From NCBI RefSeq assembly GCF_041146395.1, contig NC_090989.1, positions 224,286,843 through 224,350,842 of the forward strand: a DNA stretch of 64,000 bases, in the 5' to 3' direction. The DNA is from Eulemur rufifrons (Eukaryota > Chordata > Mammalia > Primates > Lemuridae). Of the stretch, positions 44,313 through 57,245 are shown piece after piece. Under the pieces are notes generated by a model. It had not been told where the DNA came from. It made no database searches and worked only from the letters and a program-made list of their open reading frames with translations. Positions within the stretch are counted from its first letter, which is position 1, and each line of letters begins with the position of its first letter. The position numbers and the translations under genes are program-made.

Positions 44313-44913
44313 TGGTAAGTCCTCACTTAATGTCATCAGTAGGTTCTTGGAAACTGCAACTTTATGTGAAACAATATATAAGGAAACCAATTTTTCCATA
44401 GGCTAATTAATGCAAACAAGAGTTAAGTTCTTATACGATATTTCTGGTCACAGAAACATCACTGGACTTCCAAATAAAGACCAAAACACTTCAATTTTAA
44501 ACTCTGAAATAAATGTGAGCTATACATACATTTAAGAAATATTAATAAAAACAAGTAAGATAATGATTTACCCGCAAATTCCAGTTCAGGTTTGCGGGTG
44601 GCTGGAGCCCATCCTGGCAGCTCAGGGCCAAGGCTGGAGCCAGCCCTGGACAGGACACCATCCCATCGCAGGACACACACACACACACACCCACACTCAC
44701 TCCACGCTGACACGTAGACAAGCCGGTGAGCCCAGCGTGCACATCTTTGGGATGTGGGAAGAAGCTGAAGTACCTGGAGGAAACCCACACAGACATGGGG
44801 AGAACGTGCAGACTCCACACAGACAGTGGCCAGGCTAGGAATAAATTTTTTTTCTCATCAACATCATAATGAAATGAAGTTGAACAAAATGACATTATTC
44901 AAGGACATGCTAT
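44313..44913. mobile_element. DNA transposon with terminal inverted repeats and a (CA)n core
   Basis: The left end 'ggtaagtcctcacttaatg' + 'tcat' is answered by the right end 'atgacattattcaaggac' + 'atgc' in reverse complement. Both ends then continue with paired 'aaactgcaactttatgtg' and 'tcataatgaaatgaagttg'. The middle contains 'gcgggtggctggagcccat', (CA)n at 44673-44690 and 'ggagaacgtgcagactccac'. It is a nonautonomous DNA element of about 600 bp that I recognise as recurrent but cannot name safely. The frames in it (44459-44895) are chance. Confidence 0.7.
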
Positions 44914-44943
44914 ATTGAGAATTGACAAAGCTTGTCCCTCTAA

Positions 44944-45003
44944 CATACACACACACATACACACACACACATGCTTGCACATACACACACACATACACAC
45001 ACT
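44944..45003. repeat. (CA)n microsatellite, interrupted
   Basis: CA dinucleotides broken by ACAT and TGCTTGC interruptions. Lies about 30 bases outside the DNA transposon. Confidence 0.95.
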
Positions 45004-45409
45004 GTGCATGCTTAATACTAAACTTGTAAAGAAAGAGATTTAAAGGCAAAAGGGAAAGTTGGACCTTAAATGTCCCCTGGGCCTCACATTTGCTAAGCAC
45101 TGAAAGAGATGATAGATGCATGCTATTGCCTTTTCCAAAAAGTAACTTTTATGGAAATTCTTGACAGTTACAAGAGACTACAAAGAAGATTTGATAGAGC
45201 CCTGTAAGTAATGTGTGCGATGTGATCACCACGAATGTTTATATGAGAGATGGGAAAGGAAATGTTGAAAGAGCAGAACCATTGAAGGGAAGAAGTGGTC
45301 GACCCTGAAGAATAGCAACTGTACTTATAGATTGTAGACCTGCAGACGAGTTTCCTATTCTTTTCTAAAATGAAGAATAGCTTCTTAATACAAAATCTAT
45401 GTATGTTAA

Positions 45410-45860
45410 TTTGAGAAAAAGGAGAAGTGCAGATAAACAAAAATTTTAAAAATAAAAATTATTTCAAATTCTTTGACCTAAAGTTAATCCCTTTTTACAG
45501 CTTGCTATATATTTTTTCAGATACGCACAAATGCACCTGTTTTCTATAAAACTGGAAGCATGCTTATCTACTGTTTCATAACCCACTGTTTTATTTAAAA
45601 ATATGTCATAAACAACTTTCCATGTCATTAAATATTCTTGCATTACATTTCTAATGAATGAATAACATTCCACTGTGATGACAGAGCATAATTTATTTAA
45701 CTAATTCTCTACTGAGCTACATTGATTTCCAGTTATTCACCATTAGAAACAGCACTCCACTGAATACATTTATGCATTCATCTTTGCCTACATCCTTAAT
45801 GATTCTTCAGGATAAATGCTAGAAACGGAATCACAGGGTCAGAGGTGTCCATTGATATAT
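45410..45860 (-). mobile_element. Old L1 fragment (L1M-type)
   Basis: 'cataaacaactttccatgtc', 'attaaatattcttgcattac', 'aatgaataacattccactg' and 'gaaacggaatcacagggtca' follow the complement of an old L1 3' region. Confidence 0.75.
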
Positions 45861-46449
45861 ATGGCTGCCTAGTCGTCCTTTGGAAGGTTTTTGTGGCGTC
45901 TGTCTCTAAAATGAAGTTTAAAGATACTTTGACTTATGGCATCCCTGAACTTTACTTCAATTCTTAGAGAAAGTTATTAAAGACAGTTTGTGTTCAAATA
46001 AATACTAACTGGTAAGGTCAATCTTTCATATACGTCTTCAAGAATAAATCAACCTCAAACGATTGAACTGAAACCATTGTTATGATTGAGTCTGTGAACC
46101 TAAAGGTGTGCTGTATCTGATTTAGATAAATAGTATTAATTCCTTAAGTTTCCTGGTGGCCACAGTTTTTAAAAAGAATGCTTTTCTGAGTAATCTTGCT
46201 CCTATTTGAGACCATCTTCATATGCATAACCAACATTTTCAGCTAAACTCAAGAATCTATAAGCTAGCCTTCTATAAGTGATTAAATGTATATTTTCCTG
46301 AAGAAAGTAAAGTTAATAATATATAAAATATAAGATCACCTAGAAGAAATTATTCATTTATTATGCATAATTTCTTTTTTACTGCCAGAGTTATATACTA
46401 TTACATCTAAGTCAGATATTTAATTCTTTATTATATTCCCTTATTAATG
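45861..46449. other. Intronic stretch with no assigned feature
   Basis: Unique AT-rich DNA. Confidence 0.4.
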
Positions 46450-46740
46450 AATTAATTCATTGATCCATTCATATGACAAATATTTCTCGAGCACTTATTG
46501 TGTGCCAGACCTTGTGTTAGATTTGGGGATATAGAAAGACCCTGCCCTCATGAAACTTACATGCTAAAGGTGTCTAAATAGATAATAAATGCATGAATCA
46601 ATATGTAATATAATGTCAGATAATTCCTCAATTTCCTTATCTGCAAAAAGGTAATATCCTATTCCACAGGGTTGTTATGAGGATTAAATGAGACTGTGGA
46701 AATTATTTACCATATATGTGTTTAACAAATATTATTTCTC
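46450..46740 (+). repeat. Start of family B repeat followed by a MIR fragment
   Basis: 46450-46610 ('gagcacttattgtgtgccag', 'accctgccctcatgaaac') is like the start of family B. 46620-46740 ('cctcaatttccttatctgc', 'gggttgttatgaggattaaa') is the MIR core in sense. Confidence 0.6.
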
Positions 46741-47434
46741 TTTCCTCTTTTGGAAAAGGGAAAGTGATTTGGTATAGATCATTGAATTCTCACTTGAGAT
46801 TTAAAAACTAGCAAATTCTTATTCCACATTAAGGGGAAAGGTAGGTAAAAAATTTTCAAAGTTTTCCCTTTTTTTGAGCAAAATGAAATCACAGCTGCTG
46901 CTTCACAGAGAAGGGTGGCTTGAGCCTTCACGTCAAGTAGTTCTGATGATTCAGGTCTTCTATTGTCACTTCTCAAACACGCGTGTCTTGTATTGCTGCA
47001 CACAACTTGCAGAACCTTAGAAGAATCGTAGCTTTCATCTCTCTGGGTGTCAGTTTCCTAGAGATGGAGTTATGTTAGCTGATTTCTACAGTTCATTTCA
47101 GGACTAATATCACTGTCTCTCCTTGTAAAAATTCTTCCCCTAGTGGATCCACCCAAAAGAATGACTGCGACACTCTAGATTGACCTTGAGAAGAAATTTG
47201 AGACCCAAGCCTACCAAAACTGATAGAAACTTGACTAGGACTTTTTTCAAAATTCTGTTCTACTGAGAAGAAATGGAAAGATCCACTGTGGAAAAATCAA
47301 ATTATAATTTGTCTTCATTGATAGGAGAAGACAACTGTAAACAAAGAGAAACTGAAAAACCAGTGATATATTTCTTGTCATATCAAAAGGAAAGAGCTAG
47401 AGACAATGTGATTATTAATAATTATTTAAAAAAT
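46741..47434. other. Intronic stretch with no assigned feature
   Basis: Unique DNA with no exon. Confidence 0.4.
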
Positions 47435-47655
47435 TAACTTTTGCATTTATTGAGCACTTACTATGCCCTACATGTGCATTACCTTGTGTAATTCTTATAA
47501 CAACCCAAAAGGTTAAGGATGTTCTCATTCTCCCAGGGATGCAGACATGGAAACTGAGGCTGAGGGACGTTACGTACCGTACCCAGGGATGTGAGTGGCA
47601 ATGCTGTGATAGAAACCCAGAAGTAGCTGTGACCAAACCCATGCTTCTGACTACT
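47435..47655 (-). repeat. MIR SINE
   Basis: 'gcatttattgagcacttac', 'ggaaactgaggctgaggg' and 'catgcttctgactac' follow the complement of MIR. Confidence 0.8.
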
Positions 47656-48855
47656 TAGTTCTTGTTTATTATTGCCAACCTTTGCCACCAATGAGCTAAC
47701 TTTCTTGCTGAAATAAGTTTTCATCATGACTTTCCATGGAGTCTGTTGAGATTGTTTTTTTCTACATGCCGTAATATATTTAGTTTCACCTCAGATTAAC
47801 TTCCAAGAGAAGTGGACCCCATCCACTCTAAACAGAACTACAGGGAGCTTTACAGCATCAGAAAATCTGTGGTAGTATCTCTTCATCAGAGCTTGGAGTA
47901 TGATTTTAAGGTTTTTTTTTCTATCTTTCCATTAGAGAAGTCCAAAACTGACTTGATTTTTGTCTGGAATTAGCTATGAACAAAGATGCCTTTTCAAACT
48001 AAAGATTCTGAGCCTTTTCCCCCCACCACAGTATCAAAACTAGAAACAACCCATTAAAAACACCACCCAGCCTTCAGGGGCTTCATCAGCTCAGTGGTAC
48101 AATGCATGAAACTTGATTTCAAGGTGGAGAGAGAATGTTTGAGATGTTGAGAGGTGACCTTTTTATGTTCCTGTGTAACAAATCCATTTCCATTCACATC
48201 TGGCCCCTTAAAACCAGTGCACATTCCCGATCCTGAGTGCCGCCGTCCTTATCAACTGTACTACAGACCCACAGAACATGGGTCACTGTTGTTTTCTGTA
48301 CCGGGGAAGACATCATGGTGTGGTGAAAGAGACCCGCCCTGGTATTCAGACTTGAGTTCTAGTCTCTCCGCTGCTACCAGCGAAATTTAAGAAGAAAGAC
48401 CAGATCAGTCCCCTGACACCCCAGTATTTGCTGATTGACACAGGATCTGTTTAATCTCAAGATTCCCAGGGTGCCCCAGTGTGGACCCCTGCTGTCTTTG
48501 CACCCTCAAGCTATGTTGTCCCTTCTTCCCTACCTTTCCCCCTGTGGCTCCAAGTGGCTCCGGATGAAATGGAGCGTGTGGAGACAGGGTTTTCTAGATA
48601 TCTCATTGCCAGACTCTAGATGACTATGATACCCAAATGTGTTGCTCACCTCACCCTCTGGAGGAATATGTCAATGAAAGGGGCTGTTTGGCCCACAGTC
48701 TCCCTTTCTCTCCACAACCCAATCGTCCCCACCCTCAAGGACAATCCATGATATCTACTGCTCCAAATCTTGTTAACTTGGTCTTTGATATTAGCTTTTA
48801 AAGTTTTTTTACTACAATCCATGGAAGGAAACACACTTAACAATCCTGTATTTTT
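47656..48855. other. Intronic stretch with no assigned gene
   Basis: Mostly unique. A partial MIR head may lie at 48312-48390. 48077-48150 has a tRNA-like A box but no B box (see rejected items). Confidence 0.4.
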
Positions 48856-48876
48856 CTCTCTCTCTCTTTCTCTCTG

Positions 48877-48907
<31 letters not shown>
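48856..48907. repeat. Compound (TC)n-(CA)15 microsatellite
   Basis: TC-rich at 48856-48877, then uninterrupted CA at 48878-48907. Confidence 0.97.
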
Positions 48908-48911
<4 letters not shown>

Positions 48912-49079
48912 CACAGACACACAGAGACACAAAAGTTTCAAGAAACCATATTCAACTTGTACTATTTCCAATGCACTTTGACATTTTCTATTACTTTGCC
49001 TTCTATTGCATTTTTAAAATTACTAGTCACGACCCATTAAATTGATCTCAAATAAAACTTTAATAAATCAAACTCTCCA

Positions 49080-49300
49080 TCTTATATACACAGAGCACTC
49101 TACCCTTTCTTCCTAGTACTTGTCACAATTTGTAACTCCTAGTTCTTGTGATTGCATGTGATTGCTTACTTACCCCGCCTCCCGGTAAACTGTAAGCTTC
49201 AAGAGGGTAGGTTTTGCTTACCTTTGAATTTTTAAAGCCTAGCACAACACCTAGCACATAATAGATGTTTAGTGAATATTTATATTAATATTTATTAAAA
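49080..49300 (+). mobile_element. L2 LINE 3' end
   Basis: 'taaactgtaagcttcaagag', 'agcctagcacaacacctagc' and 'acataatagatgtttagtga' are the L2 3' end in sense. Confidence 0.8.
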
Positions 49301-52300
49301 GAATTAAGAGACCAGCAATTGTGTCCAGCCTTCCCCAGGTCTGCATGGTTCTTCCCAGCACACTTCTCAAGTCTAGAGTCTGCTCCCAGCCGTGGAGGTT
49401 GGAAGCTCAAAACTGCTGGAGGCACTTCCCACCGTAGCCCCTGAAGGCTCCATTGGCATTTCCTTCCTAGTCCATCTGTGGTTGGTCATGACAGTTGGGC
49501 CAATGCATTTTAAGGAATACTGGCTGCGGCCTCACCAAGTTCTTGGGTCAGGTGCCCCCTCCAAGGGAATGACAGAAGGACCCTCCAGGGGCAGGGCAGA
49601 CTTCTGGAGGAGACTGGTCACCTGGGTTTTCTGACCACTGGCCACTTGTTTTGCCCACAGCAGGTGAGTTTATCATTCGGGCTCCCCCACCTGCTGAGGT
49701 GGCTTTGCTGGCTCCTGAATGCAGGTCCCAGGCCTCCAAGGCCTCACGCTCCACGTGCTGCCTGTAGTACTGCAGGCTGTTTTCAGCTAAACAGCCTGGA
49801 TTATTTAGCCTTTGAGGATATTTTCTTTTTTTAACAGGCAGCTCTTAAAGACTTCAGAGTACATCTCTAGTGATGATATCATTAGGCATTTTGACAAACC
49901 ATGAAGAAATTGAACGGTTCTCTCAACAGCACCCCAGTGAGCCAACCTATACCCTACGCTCTATCATAGCCTGGCTCCATTTGCTCTGTTGCTGTGAATA
50001 AAGGAAAAATCTAATATCCTGAAGCATCTACACTGTGCCAGGAACCAGGCCCTTTCCCAGATATCTCTTTTATCCTCACACAATTCCAGGTCACTGGCAG
50101 AGTAGGGATACAAACCAAGCACTGTTGGACAGCTCCAAAGTGCTGCTAAAATTTCAAACCCACTAGACCAAATGATATAGGACTTCAAGATAATTATTCA
50201 GACAATTTAGGCAAGTGAACAAAAACACTTAAAAATTGGTCATCCAAAAAAATGATCCCTTTGACCTATTGTTAATCTGACAGAGGCAGGAGAGGTGCAG
50301 AAATGGAATATAGGAATATTTAAAGGATTATCTCCTTGTGGCAGAAGGAAGGGCAAATGCATATTCAAAATTTTAAAATATGTCTATAAAATGATTCCAT
50401 CTTCTAAGTAGTCTTGCTGTTGAATCCAGAGTTTGTGGGGATGTAATTCATAGGTAATTCATCAGTTTTTAAATGAGATCTTCAACAAGTCCAAGAAAGT
50501 TAAATAAAGGATGGTATATACCACAGGAAAAAATGAGATTTACCATCATTTTTTCTCTTCAAGATTGAGTATTGAATTTAGAATTCCTTAATTAACATTG
50601 AAGATCACACATGAACTACAACTATGGAATATTGAGTATTTACAAGGTTTTAAATGACCTGAATGATTTCTTTTTGACACTTAGTAAAAATATTTTCATA
50701 CTTACAGCTAAAATAGAATATAGTTCTGCATAAATTAATTGTTATTCACACCTGATATATAGAAAGAAGTGTTTTCTTCTTTAACATACTATTAATTTGA
50801 ATTTGCTGTTTGCTTTTTAATGTCTCTCTGAAGTCAGCTGGAGAAAGAGTGAATTTCAATTTTATCTCTTCACTACTTCCCCATTTCATAAATTAATCAA
50901 TTATGGCAAGTTAATGAGCTCATAGAATTTACTTGAATTTGTTAATCTAACTGAAAGGGTATTTTTGACAGCAAATCTTTAGTGGTGTCCATCTGTCATT
51001 TTTTAAATATTTAAACTAGTTTTATGGCAGAGAAATCTTTGTTTCAAAAGGGTGGCAGTCTCTGGGGAAATAAATATTTCCAGTCTAAATTCTGTTGACA
51101 GTATCATCATTTATAAATAAACCAAAGTATTTCCAATTCTGTTTCATTGTCCCGTTGTGTGCTGTATTTAAAAGTTCTTTTCTGTCTAAGTTAAAGAAAA
51201 ATAAAGTTGAGGGAACAAACCAAGCAAAGTTGGTGTTGAAATTTCAATGTGTTACAGAGAAAGAATCTTGTGTTAAGCACAATGCAGAGCTTTGGATAAC
51301 TTGGTGGAGCTGAGAGCCTCATTTGAGGTGACTCTTCCATGACCACCCTCCTTGAGGTGTCACCTACTGCCACCTTCACTCTCCACCCTGGGCTTGTGTT
51401 GCAAGATCCCTGGAAGGCCCCCATTCCCTGGCTTTGCCCCTTTCTCCCTATACTCTCCTTGGCCTGTGCTTTCTAGACAAAACAGATTCATGTTACCCGT
51501 TAGCCTCCAACACTGAACTTTCTGTCGTTATATGGCCTGACTCATTACCAATTTTATTTGGTCAATTTTTACCTTTCTTCCTTTCAAAGAAACACCATTC
51601 GCCTATGTCGAATGCTTTTTCTCTTATATCTGATTCAGTTATCAGGGCCTGACAAAAATGGTGGCACAAGTGATGTTGCCTTTCAATTTTCCACCTTCCT
51701 ATTCTAGTCTTCCTCTGGCTCCATTTACGTCCAGCATGTTCTGGGGTTCTTGTCCAGATGTGACCCCCAAGGGTTCTAACTGTACCTGTCTTTCTTCTTT
51801 CCCCCCAACCACCTTCAAAACCAGCCTTCAGCTGATTCATCCTTCAACATGAATTGGTTTGTGGCTGGTAAGTACTTAGTAGGTTATTGCTCACAGACTT
51901 AGTTGTGTTTTTACTGAGATAATGCTGCTACCAAACACAAGCTCTCTGCCTCAGGAACAGAACTAACTTTGGAAAATAGGGACTCACCAGTAGTCTTATG
52001 GATGGACATTTGTGGTCTGACATTGCTGCTTTATTCTAGGTGACAGAGTGAAGTAAGGGAGGGCAAAACTGAACGCATGCTTATGGAAAGAGGACTGCCT
52101 CCACCACAGACAGGCAGTAGGAGGCCACACTCTCCTAACTTGAGCCCAACATCCCATCTTCTCATTGCTGTCTTGGTACCTGTTGTCTTTGTAACTGTTG
52201 TCGCTGCTGTAAACACTTTCCTTACTTGGGACCTCACAGGATGGGATGAAGGGATAGACAAAATACTGCTAGGGTGTTTTCCAGGATCTTGGGCCAATGC

Positions 52301-53394
52301 CGATGAATGGCAAACTTTCAAGTCCAGAGATAGCCCTATGGCATGACTTTGGGGGTCAGAACTGCCTTCCCCAGGGCATTCACTCCTCCCCAATTTGCCA
52401 CACTGAGTCCTCCTTGCCCAACAGTAAACTCCGTGAAGCAGGGCACAGTCACTATCCAAGCCTTAGCCTGCCTCTGACCGCAGCCTGTCACTCCACAAAG
52501 GTAAATGAAAAGAGAAAAGCCAGTGATGTTTTATATACTGTCATCAGCAATCCGACAGCCCCAATAAATTTTCTTTCAAAAGTTTAATATATAATATCCA
52601 GCCTTTCTTCTCCACTCCTGGCCGGTGAGAGTGTATCACATCTGCCATGCCATATTTGGCCCTTCAAAGGATATACTATTACTTTTAATTATAGCATCTA
52701 GACAATTCCTAACAGGCTGAAAGCTCCATAAAGTTGCAGTTGGCCCAAAGGCCCCATCCCGTATTTTAGAAAACAGGCTTTGTAAGGAGAAGCCATGTCT
52801 GTAACAGACTGAACTCCTCGACTGTATTCTACACACTGAGGATCTTTTAAGTGGTCATTATGTCCTGGCACAAGCATTTATCATATCTTTGGGAGCATGT
52901 GGGGTTCAAGATTTGAGGGCAAGAGAGGGCTGGGTTGTTTATTATGAAACTGACAGGAAATAGCCAAGGCTCATGTGCTACTGCTTTCAGTTGAGCAAAA
53001 GAAGATAAATTAATTTCTTTATAGAAATTTCTTTCGGCATTCTTTAGGGAAAATTTTTCCATGTGTGCTAAATGACACAGAGGGGGTGCTTTGGGGCTCA
53101 ACAGCTTTGACGTTGTCCCTTCAAGGAATGAAACAATTAAAGAAAGTGATTTCCTCTGAGAAAAAGACTATTTATAATAATCTATCTACACTACAGAAAA
53201 TATTCCCAATAGACTCATCAAAACAGGATCCTCTGATACCACATAATACTGGGTTTTTCCTTGTTTGGATCCCCTCTCTTTTTCTTTAATACTTCCCTGT
53301 GTTTTAGGAACAGATTTACTTATCTGGCACCTTCCACCCTCGATCCCAGATTTATCCAAGTATTACCATTTGGGAATAAACAACATTTAAGGGG
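49301..53394. other. Long intronic stretch with few recognisable repeats
   Basis: About 4 kb of largely unique DNA. A MIR fragment in minus sense lies at about 50010-50115, and an L2-like piece may lie at 52410-52470 ('taaactccgtgaagcaggg'). The frames up to 142 codons at 52031-52459 carry no domain that I recognise and show no flanking splice signals I would trust. Confidence 0.45.
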
Positions 53395-53770
53395 CCTAAA
53401 GGAGAGGAAAGGCAATTCAAGAAAGTGAGGATGATGATCGAATAGTAGAGTTGATAGAATGGTATGTGTGTATAATCCCAGGGCGGAGTTTCACGAAGGA
53501 CGTAGGAGGCAACAGAAAGGTCAAATTAGAACAGGACTGGAAAGAAGGTACTGGCTGTCCCGTGAGAGGTCGTTACCAGCTGTATCAAAAGCAGCTTTTG
53601 CAGTGGGGTGAGGGTGGTAGCCTGAGAACATCGGATTGGACGTGAGAGGGAGCGAAGGCAGTGGGAGCCTGGTGGTCAGGGAAGGGGATAGACAGGGGGC
53701 TTGAGGCAGGCCACCCGATGGAGGGAAGGTTTTCTTTTCCGATGAGAGCTGAGCAGGTTTACAAGGGAGC
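53395..53770 (+). repeat. Ancient purine-rich repeat fragment (possibly family B)
   Basis: A purine-rich stretch of 'aggagaggaaaggcaattc' and 'gaagcagtgggagcctgg'-like wording. Assignment to family B is weak. Confidence 0.35.
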
Positions 53771-54394
53771 AGAGAGGAGCCTGGGATGGAGAGTGATTGT
53801 CAAGATAATATATGACTCATTTGATGAGGAAAGGTCTTGAATCAAAACTTAAATGAAATTTCTGTTCCACGTACCTCTTCTGCCTTCCCCATCCCACATC
53901 CCAGAAAAATCTTAGGTGCAGTAACAGCGTTTGGACTTCAAAGGGCTTCACTTTTATCGTGCTTGAGGTTTGTTACTTAGTGAAACACAAAGAGACAAAA
54001 CTACTCAAAAAGAGAATCATGGTTGATAAAAAAAAAAAAAATCAGTCTTCAGTAGTTGCTCTTAAACCTTTTACCCATTGCTAATATGGGTATTTTAATT
54101 ACATTTGGAACATACTCCAGGACTACTTACCCATGAAGGGATTAATGATATCGGAGCTGGGCTCAAAGTCTCAGAAACAGGCCAAAACCTGTTCTTTTCA
54201 GTAGTCACGGTAATGTTTAATATGCTTTCTTCAGAACGCCTTAACATGCTAAGCTTTCCATTGCTAAGCTCCCGGGAAAGGAAAATACCAGAAGCTTAAC
54301 TCCTATAGCAACTTTCTCTAAGATGTTCCTGGTGATAAAATTTTCCAATAAGGCTGTCTTCTGTCTCCTTTCTTTTCTATGCTTACCAGTAAAG

Positions 54395-54585
54395 CCTTGT
54401 ACAAGTTTTTTAACTTTTGTTGGCCTCAATTTCCTAATTTGTAAAGTAGAAATAATAATATTAATGCTTAACTCACAGGGTTGTTTTGAGGATTAAACAA
54501 GCTAATTAAAACAGGACCTGTCAGACGACAAGCACTCATTAAGTGTGACTAGCATTGTTAGTTGTAGTAACAGTTTTATATTCAT
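54395..54585 (+). repeat. MIR SINE, partial
   Basis: 'ggcctcaatttcctaatttg', 'cagggttgttttgaggatta' and 'gacaagcactcattaagtg' follow MIR in sense. Confidence 0.8.
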
Positions 54586-54924
54586 AATAGTAGGCTTTCC
54601 AGGTTATGGGGATTGTGGATACTCTCAGGTGACCTCAGTGAGTGTTGCATTACTATAAGGGACACCAAAAAGTAAGGAGAACAGGAAACTACTTAACCAG
54701 CACGTTGGGTCTACAGACCCGAGAGTGATTCTTATGGCCTGACAGGTTTAGGACTCAGGGTCTTCCTCTTTCTTTCTCTACCGATTCCTCCTTCCTCTTC
54801 CACCAGCCCTATTGAAATCTTCCCGACTCATGGCTCCCCCTCGCTTGTAGCTTTTATTGCTTTGCAACTCTGCGTACTGCCTCCTCTCTGTGTGGCTCCA
54901 CGTCTCTGCCCATTCCGCCATATG

Positions 54925-55005
54925 TTTAGCAGGGTCAACTAATTTGCCCAAGATCACACAATTAGTAGGTGATGAAGCAAGACTTGAACCTCAGGTATCA
55001 TTCGT
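54925..55005 (-). repeat. MIR fragment
   Basis: 'aatttgcccaagatcacac' and 'aattagtaggtgatgaagc' with 'gacttgaacctcagg' fit the complement of the MIR core. Confidence 0.7.
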
Positions 55006-57084
55006 TGGAAAATGATTACTGTTAATATGTAAGTTAGCATGAGGATATTGAAGATAATGTCCTGTTAGGTTGGTTTGCTTTTTAAAAATCATTCCTGTCT
55101 ATACTTCCTTGCATAAATTTGTGCAGGCTTTATTGTTAACTTTTATTAGTAGCAACATCCATTTAAGCTACTTGTTATTTCCTAATCTAAGGAAAACTGG
55201 GAAATGAGGGAAGTTGGTCCTAGTGTGTCCCAAGGAACAGAGTGCTTTATTCTGTCCTGAGGACAGGGGTTTGATTCAAAATGTCTCTTTTGAAAGACTA
55301 CTCTGAAAACCTGATTTTATCTGTTTACTCTCCATCCCTCCTGGAAAAGGGCTGGACCCTCACTCCCACCATTGTTTTGGGGACAAGTTATCTTCCTCAG
55401 CTCCCTAGGCTCCTACGGATGGTCTGGGCTTCATTTCCACAGTGTCCCTGTCTGAGATTAGGTGGATATAGATTCCTCTGATGTAGTAACATGACACTGT
55501 AATAGGGTTTAGTTTATATCTCATTCCCTGTATGCTTAGAGTGGTAGGAATTACAAGCCTAGCAAGTGACAGTTGGTCAGGAATTTCTTTCCCCTATATC
55601 ATGACACGTAGATTTCTGCCCATTGTACCTTTTTGAAGCAACTTTCCTTTGGAAAAACGACCATAGTCTATTTTCCGGGGCATTAAGAGAGCTCAGTTCT
55701 CTCCCAGCTTTACCACGTGCAAGGTTTGTTAGCTTTGGGCAACCCCTTAACTCCTCTGAGCATTCGTTGACTTGTCTTGCCTATTTCATAGGAAGTGAGG
55801 CTCTGGCATGGGGAAGATTGGCCTTCATACGATTCTAAAAGTTATGCTAACAAAAGAGATGAGCAAAGCTGGGGACATGTTCAGCTGCCTTCTTATGGAG
55901 AGTCTCTTGCCCTTGACCAAAAGGGAAGTCACAAGAAGAGTCTTGTAGATGTAGGCTCTGTGCCCACCACATGGCCTCCCTGCTAGGAGTGGTGGCTTCA
56001 TTCCAGAAGCTGGCTTCAGGATTTTTTTCTCAAGTGTTATTCCTGTTAATTGCCATGGATTAACTTTACCTTAGCTTGATTAATACACAGTTATCTGGTG
56101 CAAAAGCATGTGAAACGCCCTCAGGGATCATAACCACATGTTTGTGCATTGTGGAGAGAGGGTGTGGCCAAGATTTTGAGATGTGTTCAAATACGAGAAG
56201 CTTTTCAAACACAAGCATTGTAGAACTGTAGAAAGTTAAAGCCAACTGTTGTTCCCTCGTGGAAGTTAAAAAGTAAAGCTCTTTTTAGGAAAGTGCTTTT
56301 CCTTGTGTGTTTACTATTTGGGAACTGCATAGGAGAGCAGTTGAATAGGAATCATGATCTAAACTATAAGATACGTTCTTAATGTAATAGCCAGACCCAG
56401 GGCAGAATTTGAAAACCCTTGGTAGGCATATGAGTGGCTGAAGGAGAATTTGGTCAGCAAGATCTCACTGAGATGCAATTCCGTCCCTCAATTTGTCATG
56501 GATTAAGATTTCTGATCAAGACCATCTTTCTAAACCCTCATGTACTCTGCAGAGACTAGGAGGCCAGAAAACGAATAATTCCCAACTCTTCCTATTTGGT
56601 TACTGGCCAGTGGGTCTGGCTTAGCTGAGTACGTGCTTCTCAAGCAGACCCTATGCTTATTCATCATTTGCAGTCCAGGTCATTCTACTTACGTGAGCAT
56701 TATTACCTTGCTTTTATTTTTCATGTAAAAAATCCTTCTTTTCATTCTTTCCTACTTTCTCTTTCCTCATTCTTCACTTTTTTAATCTGAAGTGCCTTGA
56801 AAAACTTGTTTACATAGTGGTGAGGAGGAAAACATTTGCTTAGGGTATCCTAGGAACCTTGACCTTGCTGCTTTATGGATAAATTATTTCCCTACAGTGG
56901 GAAGTGGGCAATTACAAACAGAACCACACTGACTCACATTCTCCTCCTACTTCCATTCGAGTGAGCACCAAGTATGCACTATGGCCTGACACTTCGAGGT
57001 TGGTTTAATGGCAAGATAGGTTTCTCAATCAGGTTTCCCATTGGCTCTGAGTTCACGAGGCCATCGTGGCTTGTTCTCAAAGTT
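55006..57084. other. Intronic stretch, largely unique
   Basis: A MIR-like piece in sense may lie at 55690-55800. The part at 56040-56250 is unique and carries a RUNX core at 56133-56138. No exon is supported. Confidence 0.4.
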
Positions 57085-57245
57085 TGCTTAGGTGAATGAA
57101 TTTCATCTGAGTCCCTGGGGTTGTTAAAATGCAGATTCTGGCTGTGCTCAAATGAATGAGTCAGATTCTCTGTAGGTGATCTGCGTTGTTGACAAGCTCC
57201 CTAGATGATTCTTATGTACGATTAAAGTTTTGAAGGTCACTGCTG
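57085..57245 (+). mobile_element. MER5-type hAT element, partial
   Basis: 'ttgttaaaatgcagattctg', 'gagtcagattctctgtagg' and 'aaagttttgaaggtcactgc' follow the MER5 order. Confidence 0.7.

Noticed and set aside
48077..48150. tRNA-like stretch with an A-box-like 'agctcagtggtac'
   Set aside because: There is no B box (GGTTCGAATCC type), and the stems do not form a cloverleaf. At most it is a decayed tRNA-derived piece.
52031..52459. 142-codon minus-strand frame in intron 1
   Set aside because: No recognised domain, no flanking exon signals that I trust, and it is contained in DOCK8 intron 1 with L2-like sequence nearby.
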